DNA of 64,000 nt, from assembly GCA_019426215.1 (NCBI GenBank), contig CM033394.1, positions 36,020,423 through 36,084,422 of the forward strand. The letters run 5' to 3'. Under the pieces are notes generated by a model. The model made no database searches. It saw nothing but the letters and a program-made list of their open reading frames with translations, and had not been told where the DNA came from. The stretch comes from Buddleja alternifolia (Eukaryota; Streptophyta; Magnoliopsida; Lamiales; Scrophulariaceae). Positions 11,561-22,730 of the stretch are shown here, one piece after another; position 1 is the stretch's first letter, and each line of letters starts with the position of its first letter. A program made the position numbers and the translations under genes.

Positions 11561-14161
11561 ATACTAACCCAACGTGGAATTTTAATCCTTTTTGTCAGAC
11601 TCAAGGTCCAAAACTTCTACTATCAGTTCTCATGGGCATAGATGAAGAATATATCCTAAGTTCTTCTCAAGTACTTCATGATATATTTCATGTCTACCCA
11701 TTGCTCTACCTCTCTAGGCAAGAGCCCTTTCTCAGATCTTCTATCCTAAATTGTTTTAGGATTTATTCTAACCAAAGGGCTTGGGAAGACTCAATCATCC
11801 TATTTTCTCTATCACCATAGACTCAAATTATAAGGATAAAGATGGTTTCTCCCAAGTCTTTCATGGAGAATATGCTCGATGTTTATATCTTGACCTAGTC
11901 AATGAACACACATCATTTCCCATAAGTAGAGCACTCTCTACATATAGTACCAGAAATGATATCTCATTCCCACTGACCTTATTGCACATAGATGGTCCCT
12001 CTTCGTTTTCGATTATATCATAATTCCAAATTATATAATCAAAGTGAAGATTCTAACTACGAGAGGTTCGTTTAAATCCATAAGTGGATTCATACAGCAT
12101 GTAGACCTTATGGGAATCGACCTCAGATGTGAAACCTTTGGGCTGTTCGAAATGGGTGTCCTTCTAGAGAAATCCATTTATGAACGAGTCTTCACATCAA
12201 CATACCAGATTTTCATAATATTAGTGTGTTGTTATCAAAAGTAAGATTCTAATGGATCTGATTATAGTTGTGGCAAAAGAGCTTCCTCATAATCAATGAC
12301 CTTTCTTTTGACTACAACCTTTCGCTATCAGCTTGGCCTTGCCATTTGAATCAATATTTCTCTTGTAAATATATTCGACTCTGACGGGTACAATACTCTT
12401 GAGGCGATCTACTAGAGTCTAGGTTTGATTCAAATATATCAAATCCATCTTCACTTTCATAACCTTTACACCTTCTCGTAGAGTCCATATCCACCATCGA
12501 TTTGTCATGCATAGAGGGATTGTATCCTTGGTTCTTCTCTGCTATAGCATACATCTTATGCTTTCCTTGTAGCAGACAACCACTTCTCTCATGCGGCTAA
12601 GATACTCTACCAGATCAACTCGTTGGTGGTTGTGTTATAATGGGCTCAGTTTGGTTCCTTGAATATTAAGGTGTTTTGTTTTATTCTCTCAGAATAATCT
12701 TTTCACCTTCTCCAATTTCTCGAACGATCTTATCTTCGAGAAAACAAACCTCTACGGCTATAATGATCCTTTGATCATCATGTAGGTAAAAAGAGTTTTT
12801 CCACTAAATCCTTGGGATATCTAACAAAATGTCTTTTTTAGGACTTAGCCTCCAAATTCTTTACCTTGACCTTTTCTGCGTACGTTGGGAATCCCATACC
12901 GTCATGATTTTAAGATCACGTTTCCACTTGCCCCACATCTGATATGGTACCTTAGGAATGAATTTGGAGAAACATCTATTTAAGATGAACCTATAACTAG
13001 CGCGTGACTCACTTTGAATTGGGTAATTCTATGCAGCTTAGCATGGACCGAGTCATGTCCAACAATGTCTCGTTCTTACATACTACTACCCTATTCATTT
13101 ATTGAGTCGCTGGAAGTGTCAATTGTGAAACTATGCTACCTTCTTTTAAGAAAAGGTCGAATTAGGCAATCATATACTTGTCGTTACTATCCAATCGTAG
13201 TGACCTAATATGATACCATATTTTTCACCATGGACGTCAGTAAGCACCAAACTTTAAAACTTGAGTGGCCCTTTAATAATTTCCATGTGAAGGGAGATTC
13301 ATTTGTCTTGCTTATGAGATAAGATTCTTAAGTTTGGATAGGGATCCAATCCCAATGGGCTTGAACCCCCATGTTTCTCCTAACTAGTGAATCTTATGCT
13401 CCTAAGGCATAACCTAATCTTAAGTGCTAAACAATTCTTCCCGTTTGTTTCTAGCATACTACGTTCTCTAGTTTATGTGTTCATAGTATACTAATTTCGA
13501 ACTTTCAAATCTTGTTAACAATTTTAGTAAGGATGTATTGTTCCTACACCTATTTCCAAAATAAATGTCATGTAAGTTATTACCAAACTTTAAAAAGTAC
13601 CTTTCTTTCACTAGGTCAAAAAATGATAACATTCTTAGTACCGTTTAGTAAAACTAATCAATCATCTAAACATGTTCATATTATAAAAGAACAGAGGTGG
13701 TTATATATGGATGCACCAGACACCATGTCCTGTTCCAATATTGATCATCTCTCATTCTCCCAGATTTGTACTTTTTTCTAATTCTTCTGACATGAGCACT
13801 AGCTCTAGAATGTAGAATACAAGAAATTGAGAAAAGCCGGTCATAGGAGATTAGTTTCTAAAAAAACATAGTTCTATACCCAGTGCGCCTCATATTTGAG
13901 CCCTACTCATCGTCCCATACTTAGACTTGAGTAATGCTTGCTTCAAGCATACAGTTCAATGACTCTAAACTGAGGACCTTCCTCAAATTCCAAGTGAGTT
14001 GATTTAGTTAGGCCAGTACGAACAAAATTCTCAAGCATAATTCTAAACGGGTTTATTTCTACGAGAGATATGAATTCAATGCAAAAAATGAACAATATTC
14101 AATTAGGATGCTTATATTGTACTCAAGTAAAATTAGGACTTTAACTTTACTTGGCTCCCAC
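11561..14161 (-). pseudogene. Element C gag-pol remnants
   Basis: This is highly degraded minus-strand copia sequence. RT homology lies at about 11570-12560, including a recognisable RT N-terminal stretch at 12351-12554 (YAIAEKNQGYNPSMHDKSMV). Integrase-like sequence lies at about 12840-13330, and GAG-pre-integrase and gag pieces reach about 14160. No frame longer than a few dozen codons survives. Identification rests on collinearity with E1 and B, not on intact motifs. Confidence 0.65.
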
Positions 14162-14561
14162 TACATTTTTTGAATATCGCACTGCCACTGCAATCTTCAA
14201 GAATCTCATTGCATAGATTTCGTAGTGATCATTGAGTTTTTCAAATAATTCAGTGGGTTGCAACTTAACCGATTTCTGGCCCACTGATTTATTCAAAGTG
14301 GTATCTTACACCAATTTATCTAATAAATAATTCAATACCTTTTCTCATAATTCACAAAGCCGCAACCTAACCTATTTCTAACTCCTTTTAATATAACATT
14401 TGAATTTCACCTTGCAACCTAACCAATTTCTGGGGTGAAATATGCTTCGACTAAGTCATCTCATGCACTTAATAAAATTTAAAATTATTTCAAAATACAT
14501 AACCCTCATAACTGGAAAGCATTATACATTGGTTGCAATTTTAATTTCATTAAGCTTAGTG
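14162..14561 (-). other. Element C leader remnant with triplicated motif
   Basis: Read on the minus strand this matches the leader of element B at about 20040-20400. The motif AATCGGTTAGGTTGCAA and variants appear three times, at 14259-14275, 14360-14375 and 14412-14428 (as reverse complements), as they do in B. The homology stops at about 14561, where plus-strand element A begins, so the rest of the leader and the 5' LTR of C are missing. Confidence 0.7.
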
Positions 14562-15777
14562 AAACTCCCTCTGAGACATTTGTCCAAGAACCAAGGCCTG
14601 ACCCAATAGTAGCACAACCACCACGTAGATCTAGTAGAATACCACATGAACCTGAGAGGTATGGGTATCTACTGTAGGGGGAGCCAGAGCTTCACACTGT
14701 AGTATAAAAAAGGTCATGAAGATGATCCTTGTACCTATGATCAAGCGATGGTGGATGTCGACGCTTCAAGATGGAGAGAAGCAATGGAAACAGAGATGGA
14801 CTCTATGCAATTGAACCAAGTTTGGACTTTGGTAGATCGTCCTGAAGGTATCAAACCTATAGGATGTAAGTGGATCTACAAAAGAAAGATAGGTAGCGAT
14901 GGCAAGGTTGACACCTTTAAAGCCAGGCTCATAGAAAAAGGCTATAGTCAAAGAGAAGAAATTGACTATCAAGAAACCTTTTCGCCCATGGCCATGATAA
15001 AGTCCATCCGAATACTGTTATCCATAGCTGCATACTTAGATTATGAGATATGGCCGATGGATGTCAAAACAGATTTTCTGAATGGATTCCTAGAAGAGGA
15101 CATCTGTATAGAACAACCAAAAGGTTTTGTATCCCCGACCGATATCCATAAAGTATGTAAACTTGAGAGGTCCATATATGGTCTCAAGCAAGCATCTAGA
15201 AGCTGAAATCTTTGTTTTGATGAAGTAGTAAAGGGATATGGCTTCATCAAGAACGAAGATGAACATTATGTCTACAAGAAGACTAGTGGGGGCAAGATCT
15301 CGTTCTTAGTACTATATATGGATGACATTTTTCTTATAAGAAATGACGTGGGAATGCTCACCACTGTCAAGAAATGGCTTTCGAGTATGTTTTCCATGAA
15401 AGACTTGGGAGAAGCGACATAAATTCTAGGAATTCATATCTATAGAGATAGAACGAATAGAATGATAGGTCCCTCCCAAGCCCTTTACTTAGAAAAGGTC
15501 CTAAAGAGATTTAGGATGGACAATTCGAAGAAAGGGTTTCTTTCTCTGAGGCATAGAGTACACTTATCTAAATCTATGTGTCCTTAAAGCGAGAAAGATA
15601 GAAAGGAGATGAGTAATGTACCCTATGCTTCTGCAGTTCGTAGCCTGATGTAGGCAATGTTGTGTACAAGACCTAACATTGCTTATGCTGTAAGCGTGGT
15701 GAGTCGATTTCAGGCAAACCCGAGAAAAGAACATTGGATAGCTGTGAAGAATATCCTGAAGTATCTCTAAAAGAACT
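14562..15777 (+). pseudogene. Element A pol remnant: reverse transcriptase
   Basis: Plus-strand copia RT. The longest open stretch, 14748-15206, has VDASRWREAMETEMDSMQ, WTLVDRPEGIKPIGCKWIYK, MDVKTDFLNGFLEEDI and SIYGLKQASRS. A stop follows, then the catalytic YMDD at about 15315 (LYMDDIFLIRND) in the same frame. Further stops are seen at about 15420, 15585, 15650 and 15768. The fragment starts abruptly inside the pol linker, matching B at about 22735, so gag, protease and integrase are absent from this copy. Confidence 0.85.
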
Positions 15778-16257
15778 ATGGATATGATTCTCATCTATGG
15801 AGGTGGAGACCTGAAGATGGAAGTTTACACTGACTCAGACTTTCAGTTTGACGTTGATGACCGAAAATCCACTTTAGGGTTTGTTTTCACACTTAATGGT
15901 GGGGCGGTGTCTCGAAAAGGTTTCAAACAAAGTACAACCGCTGATTCCACCACTGAAGCAGAATATGTGGTAGCTTCAGAGCCAGCCAAAGAAGTTGTTT
16001 GGATGAGAAAGTTTCTTGGAGAACTTGAAGTAGTTCCTAGTGCACAACTCCCGTTACCACTTTATTGTGATAACAATGGAGCAATAGCGCAGGCCAAGGA
16101 ACTAAGGACTCATAACAAGTCTAAACACATTGAGAGAAGATTTCACATCATCAGAGAGATCGTTGGTAGAGGAGAGATAGTAGTGCAGAAAATAGCCTCA
16201 GTTGACAATGTAGCTGACCTGTTCACCAAACCACTAACTCGGGTTGTTCTGGACTGA
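15778..16257 (+). pseudogene. Element A pol remnant: RNase H
   Basis: An open frame of 159 codons contains the copia RNase H domain: YTDSDFQFDVDDRKSTLGF, STTEAEYVVASEPAKEV, LPLYCDNNGAIAQAKEL, KSKHIERRFHIIREIV and the terminal ADLFTKPL. The catalytic acidic positions (SD, EAE, CDN, AD) look retained. It is followed by the polypurine tract AAGTGGGAGA (about 16307-16316) and the LTR at 16318. It is part of a dead, 5'-truncated element. Confidence 0.85.
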
Positions 16258-16317
16258 CACCTAGAAAAGATGGGTATAAGATACCACAATGAGTGACATT
16301 AAGTGCAAGTGGGAGAT

Positions 16318-18096
16318 TGTTAGGATTATGCCCTCAGATGCCATAGATGATAGAATGATAAGGCATCTTTCTTGTAATGAACTTATTTGATATTTATAAT
16401 AAAAGGCATTATTAGTTTTTACTTAAATCTTATCTGCATCTATAAGTAGTGTAAAACGTTTTGTCCATGTTTTTAGTGCAATCCATCTACTTCCTATGGG
16501 ATAGGAAGATTGGCACTAGAGAGATTGATCTTGATTACTTAAACTCGTTCGCAAGTAATGTGAAGTCTTTAATGGACAAATAAAGACTTAGAACACTTGT
16601 ACAATCTTAGCTCTGACATAGGAGTGCTAGTTGAACACCATGTGATGGTGGGAGCTTAAGACTGTAGGCACATCAGTGGAACTGATATGCTCGAAAACGA
16701 ATCCCATCGGTTCTGTCACATGGGTTTTCACTCTGTGACTGTCAATGACAGAACTGATTGTGCGTAATAGGTATAAGTGAACCTTTGACCTGAAGTATCA
16801 GGCTGAAGATGCACTTGTGACGTCAAGTATTTCACTAGAGTAGTTAGACCCAATATACCCGTTGGTGGGGTCGACCTCGAAATGCGGCTTGATGGGCAAG
16901 TGGTAGTCTTAGCTGACGTCTAATGTGGGATTTTTTTCTCTCATAAGTGAATGAGAAAGTGTACTATGTGATTATTGATAAATAGAGATCAAAGTCTTTG
17001 GCCAAAGCAAAGAGACGATTGTGCGAGGCACAAAATCGATCTCAATGATCTCGTATTATTATAATTAATACATATGATCCAGTCCAGTGAGTTTGACATA
17101 ACCATGACTCTCACTTTACTGGGGCACGTGAACAAAGGGTTTATACTTATATGGTATTTACGATTGGAAAGTTGTGGAATGATCTAGTCATTCGATTTCG
17201 TTTGGGCTATGAAGTGGGCCACGTGACTGGCTAGGTGTTACCCACTTCCTTTCGTTTCCTCTCATTGCCAAACGAAATGACCAAAAGAGTCGCGCTAAAG
17301 GATTGATAAAGAAAAATGAAAAAGGATTTTCTATTTTATTCTAGGAGATTTAATTTATTAGATAAATTAAATAATTAATCAATTATTCATTGGATGAAAT
17401 AATTAATTATAAAGATAAGATTAATTATTAATTAATTTGTTATGGAAATAAATTAATAAATTAATTTATCTAATTAATTTGGTTATTTAATTAATTAATT
17501 AATTTATTGAATATAATAAATTATTAATTAAATAGATAATTAATTAAAGCAAAATAAGCCCCAAGCCTAGGATGGGCATCCACAAGGACGCCTATTAAGG
17601 CTAGTTGGGCGTCCATGGGGATGCCTTACAAAGGTCTCTTTTGTTTGTCTTGGTCAATAAGTCAAGAGGATATAAAATGACTCTTTGACCTAAAACAAAA
17701 CATACGAAATCATAACTCTCCTGGAAAGAAAAGAAGAAAAAACTTCTCCCTCTCTCTATACACTAGTCGCTGCCCCCCTTAGAGAAAAAAGGGAATTTTT
17801 CCTCAATCAATCCGTGCGTGATAATTTAGAGACAACGTGTTTTCGTTCTTCGGATCAAATTTCAAGAAAACTCAACGAATTCAAGAAGAGAAGATTACAC
17901 GAGGATTGAAGAAATCGAGAGTTCATCAATTCAAAATTTAGAGGAGGAATTGGATTCTCCTACCACTTTGCTTCAACGGCTAAGTCGTTATTTGTTATGT
18001 GATTTAATTGATCCATATATGCAAACGGAGAAATACTTTTGGGTTAAAATTTTTAAACTTCCGCTGAGTTAATTCGATTTTTCACGAAACCCAACA
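16318..18096 (+). repeat. 3' LTR of element A
   Basis: It starts TGTTAGGATTATGCCCTC directly after the polypurine tract and ends CACGAAACCCAACA at 18096; length 1779 bp. It contains GGTCGACCTCGAAA (about 16870) and AGTCTTTGGCCAAAGC (about 16993). A second LTR tail follows immediately, so this LTR is joined to the truncated 5' LTR of element B. Confidence 0.88.
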
Positions 18097-18512
18097 TTAA
18101 GTAATATTAATACACATCACTTATGACTTTCGACCTAAATGAATTCATTCATAACTGCCCTAGAAAGAAAAAGAAAAACTCCTCCTCCTCTCTCTAGCCT
18201 AGCGGTCACCCCCCTTAGAGAAAAAGAGGATGTTTTTCTTCTTCATCAATCCGCTTGATTATTTACAAACAGTGTAAATTCGCCTTTCGGATCAGACTTC
18301 AAGAAATCTTCAAAGGATTCGAGAAGGTTGAATTTTACAAGTATTGGAGATCTCAGCTCTGCAGAAAATTCGGAAAACATAGAAAATCCAGATTCTCCTA
18401 CCACTTCATTTCAACGGGTAAGTTTTAGTGTTTATTGGTCCAAATATGTAAATCGAGATGACCTACTGTGGGATTTTTAATCTTCCGCTGCGTATTTTTC
18501 ACGAAACCAACA
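18097..18512 (+). repeat. Truncated 5' LTR of element B
   Basis: This 416-bp segment matches the last 421 bp of B's 3' LTR (25731-26151), starting TTAAGTAATATTAATACAC and ending CACGAAACCAACA. The first 1.3 kb of the LTR is missing and its place is taken by the end of element A's LTR. The primer binding site follows at once. Confidence 0.88.
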
Positions 18513-18513
18513 G

Positions 18514-18526
18514 TGGTATCAGAGTC
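18514..18526 (+). other. Primer binding site of element B
   Basis: TGGTATCAGAGTC follows the LTR end after one base. It resembles TGGTATCAGAGC, the initiator-Met tRNA primer site used by most plant copia elements, with one difference near the end. This fixes the 5' LTR / internal boundary and the plus orientation. Confidence 0.85.
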
Positions 18527-20578
18527 AATCTCTGATCTGCATATTTGATCTATGTTATGTGATTTATGATATGCATTTTTATGTGTTTATGAAACATGTA
18601 AATTTTATGCATTCTTAAATCTGCGTTTTGTGATTTTTAACCTAGAATTGATTTTTATGTTTATTCATGAATCTGGGATTTTTTTATAAATCAGGAAAAA
18701 AAATAATCAAGAAATGAGAAAAACGGGCCCGAAGGCCCCGAGCACACAACACATACCAGCGCGCGCAAACGGCACACGGCCACACAACCGAGACGCACAG
18801 CCTGCTGAACCAGGTCATGGATTCGGGTCTGAAATTTTGATCGTGGACTGTGTCAAATTTTGTATTCGAGTTTTAGGTAAATTTAATTATCCGAGTGGGT
18901 CAAAAGAATGATGACCCAGGATAATTAAAATTAAGCCCAATTAGAGAATTACTAAAAACTTGACTTATTAACTAATTTGAGCTTAATTTGATTTTTCCAA
19001 ATGGAGCATGGGTTGATGATTTGGAATTAAATTAAAACTAGCCCAATAGAAACTAATTAAATATAAATATTATTCTAGTTAATTAATTTTGGGCCCAAAT
19101 TAAATTAAATCCAAGTGGACCAAAAGGATGGTGACATGGCTTTAATAAAATCGAGCCCAAATAAGGTTAATTGGAATAAAAATAATTAATCAAAAAAATT
19201 AATTATTTTCTTAGAGAATAATAATTAATTTTGCATTAAATATTATTTTCCTCAAATTGAAAGACTTATATATTTGAATAAAGAAGTTAATTATTTTCTT
19301 GGAAGATAAGTAATTAATTCTTAAATCAAATCAGAGTTTTTCAAAAGAACGTGACTTTAAATCATAATAAAATAAAAATTCGATATTTTATGTATTCGCT
19401 TAGTTGGACTAAAAATATTTTAATTAAAGGTAGATATACTTGATTCATAATTTCGTAGATCTAAGTCAACTAGCAAGACTTAGATTAATTTTAACTGAAA
19501 TATAGAATATATAAAATTAGGAATTCTATGAAGGACTTTTTAGTTGGACTAAAATAACTAATCATCAACATAAGTGTTTTAATTATGCGAGCATGTATTA
19601 TGTGTTGCGAGCATGTCTTATGTGATGAAGACACCGATCTTGGACTTAGGATTTTTTACGATGTGTCTTTCTTTTCTTTGGGCTGTAAAAGTCGGAATTG
19701 AGGCTATTTATTACTTGTTAGAAATAATGTATAAGTTGTTTTTAAAGCTTTGTAATAGAATAGTTTTCACGACTGGTGGAGACAAGAAGCTCATGAAGAC
19801 TACATAGGTTTTCGTTTATGCCTTTTATTTTTTTGTGATGGCATGTTGTCTTTGATTTATTTATTTATTCCTTTTATATATTTATGAGCATGTTTATTAG
19901 TGATATAAATTATGCCTGTTCAATAAGATGATTTGATCAATGCGCAATGTGAGACCGATACTCTTTGACAATCTCAATTCTCTCAAATAAATAATATCGA
20001 GTTAGTGAAGGATGTGGGACATCCTCTTCCTCCACTAAACTTAATAAAATTTAAATTACAACCAATGTGTAATGCTTCCCAGTTATGGGGGTTCTGCATA
20101 TGAAAATAATTTAAAATTTTGTTAAGTGTATTTGATGCCTTAGTCGAAGCATATTTCATCCTAAAAATCGGTTAGGTTGCAAGTTGAAATTCAAATATTA
20201 GATTAAAGGAGTTAGTGTTAATGAACTCGAGTAGTTCACGGGCTTATAAATCCATTAGGTTGCGGCTTGGTGAATTATGGGGAAAGGTATTGAATCATTT
20301 ATTGGATAAATTGATGTAAGACAACACTTTGAATAATTAATGGGTCAAAAATCGGTTAGGTTGTAACCTATTTAATTATTTGAAGAACTCAATACCCACT
20401 GCGGAGTCGATGCCAATGATGACTCCTGATTTCTACATGGGAGTGTAGGATTCGACAAATGCAGTGTGAGCCAAGATAAATTTTTAAGTACTCAATTTTC
20501 TTGGTTAAGTCAATTACAAGTAATCTAATTAAATTTGACTTATTTTTGCAGTTATTTTCTTGTTTATCTCTCTCAAAA
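18527..20578 (+). other. Long non-coding leader of element B
   Basis: About 2 kb between the primer binding site and the gag start has no plausible gene. It is strongly AT-rich, except for a GC-rich patch at 18722-18820 with CGCGCGCAAACGGCACACGG. Near its 3' end the motif TCGGTTAGGTTG(C/T)AA is repeated at about 20167-20182, 20251-20264 (variant) and 20350-20366. Matching repeats are seen in the C leader, which suggests a conserved leader function; that function is unknown. Confidence 0.7.
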
Positions 20579-21420
20579 ATGACAAACCCACTTTCAATTC
20601 TCGAAAAGAATACCCTGAATGGACCCAACTATGTAGACTGGCTTAGAAATTTGAGGACAGTCCTCAATATGGAGTCTCTTGGATACACATTGGAACGCTG
20701 ATATCCCGGCAGCACCTGCTAGGACACGTGTTAGTGAGGAAGAGGTCCAAGCACATGAAAAATGGGTTAAGGACGACGTCCGAGTGAGAGGTTACATGCT
20801 GGGATCTATGACCAATGAACTTCAAAGGTCACATGATAAGATGCCCACTGCAAGAGCTATCCTGGCACATCTGGTTGAGCTCTATGGTGAGCACAGTTGA
20901 ACTATTCGATATGAGATATTGAAAGAGCTCTTCGAAGCCAAGATGAAGGAAGATGAGAAGGTTGGAGATCATGTCCTCAATATGATTTCGAGGATTGAGA
21001 GATTGGAAGCTCTTGACTTCGCCATGAACGCACTCTCCAAACCGACCTAATCTTCCAGTCTCTTCCTAGTTCCTTCTCCCAATTCATTGTGAACTTCAAC
21101 TGCAATGAGATAGATTGCAACTTAGCAGGGCTAATGAACAAACAGGTTACAACACAATCTCAATTGAAACCTAAAGGAAAGGAAATTGATTTGGTCATCT
21201 CTTCAGGACTTAAAAAGTCAAAGAACAAGAAGAAGAAGGCCAATAAAAAGCAGGATGGCGAGCTATGAGCAAATGAGGGCATTCAAAAGGGTAAGGGTAA
21301 GACTCAAGGGTTTACAATGGAAAATGACATAAAAAGATGAATAGATATCTCGAGTGCGGTGAGCTGGGCTACTGGAAGAGGAACTGTCCCAAATTAGGCA
21401 AAGGTGCAACAGGTATGGAA
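20579..21420 (+). pseudogene. Element B gag (frameshifted)
   Basis: The ATG at 20579 opens MTNPLSILEKNTLNGPNYVD, a typical copia gag start. The frame is lost at about 20700 and resumes in another frame (VSEEEVQAHEKWVKDDVRV to LVELYGEHS). It shifts again at about 21045, before the basic linker KKSKNKKKKANKKQ. The zinc knuckle at 21343-21384 reads YLECGELGYWKRNC. The first Cys and the His of CX2CX4HX4C are both Tyr here, so the nucleic-acid-binding knuckle is destroyed. Gag would form the virus-like particle; this copy is dead. Confidence 0.85.
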
Positions 21421-22730
21421 CTTTTCATTTTTGGAACTAATTGTTCTGTGACCATTTTTTCTACTTCATGGATTCTGGACTCAGGGGCTAGTGCTCATGT
21501 GTGTCGTCTGGATCAAGATCTGGAGCGAAGTAAAAAGCTGGGCTGAGAGGAGGTACTGATCAAAGTAAACAGTGGGCATAGCGTCGCAGCTACTAGGATT
21601 GGATCTACTTCTTTAGTTTTGAATTTTGGGCTTTTATTATTATTGAATGATATTTTAGTTTTGCCCAAGGGGCTTAAAAACATTGTTTCCATTTCTATCT
21701 TAGTTAAGATTGGTTATACGTTCCATTTTACTTGAATTGCAACATTTATTACGGTAATAAATTGATTGCAATGCTACTTTAGTTAATGGATTGTATTATT
21801 TAAATGTCCAAAATTCTTGTGTAGTAAACATTGTTAATAAAAATACGGTAAGGTAAAAACCTATCTGAGACTTAAATGACATCTTAGACTAGGCCATGCT
21901 AAAGAGCACAAGACCCACAAGCTGGAGAAAGATGGCTTTTGAGTCCATTGGGATCGGATCCCTATCCATCATGTGAATCATGTCTCTTGGGTAAAATGGC
22001 TAGAGCTCCCTTTACCAGGACTTTTGAAAGAGTCACTCAAGTTCTTGGATTAGTGCATACCAATGTTTGCGGACCATTTGGAGAAATGGCTCGTGGTGGC
22101 TTCTACTACTTCATCACATTCGCAGACGATCATTCAAGATATGGTCTAGTGTATCTGATGATGCAAAAGTCTGAATCTTTTGAAATGGTCAAAGAATTCA
22201 AGGCTTTAGTAGAGAATCAGATAGGCCAACATATAAAATCTCTATAATCGGATCGTGGAGGAGAATATATGAGTGCCGAGTTTGATGAGTTCCTAAGGGA
22301 ACAAGGTATAACATTACAACTAACACCACCAGCGACTCCTCAATTAAATGGGTAGCTGAGCCTAGAAACCAAACACTATTAGACATCATTCGTCCCATGC
22401 TTAGCTTCATTGATTTACCCATTTCATTGAGAGATTATGTGCTCCTTACTGCTGCTTATATATTGAACATATGTCCTTCCAAATCCATTCCTAAAACTCC
22501 ACATGAGATGTGAAATAATAGGAAACCAAGTCTTAATCACATTAAGATTTGGGGATGTCCCGCTTACGTCAAGAAGACAAAAGTAGAGAAATTGGAGACA
22601 AGATTCCATGGGATTCTTCTTTTACTTAAATGATGATGAAAGGATCATTGTGGCCCTTCACGCCCACTTTCTCGAAGATGAATTCATCTTAAAAGGTGGT
22701 AAAGGTAGAAATATTATTCTAAAAGAACAA
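21421..22730 (+). pseudogene. Element B protease and integrase (degraded)
   Basis: The aspartic protease active site is visible as WILDSGASAHVC (about 21465-21500). The GAG-pre-integrase Cys pair CESCLLGKMARAPFTR and the integrase core follow (VHTNVCGPFGEM, ITFADDHSRYG, SDRGGEYMSAEF, TPQLNG) at 21939-22350. The third acidic residue region is spoiled by a stop just after TPQLNG. Stops and frameshifts are frequent from 21540 to 21930 and after 22350. Confidence 0.82.

Noticed and set aside
18714..18911. 65-codon frame in the B leader
   Set aside because: It coincides with the GC-rich leader patch and has no family features. It lies 1.7 kb before gag in a region without other coding signs.
20501..20578. 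Possible earlier start for B gag
   Set aside because: The upstream codons are AT-rich leader. The ATG at 20579 gives the typical gag start.
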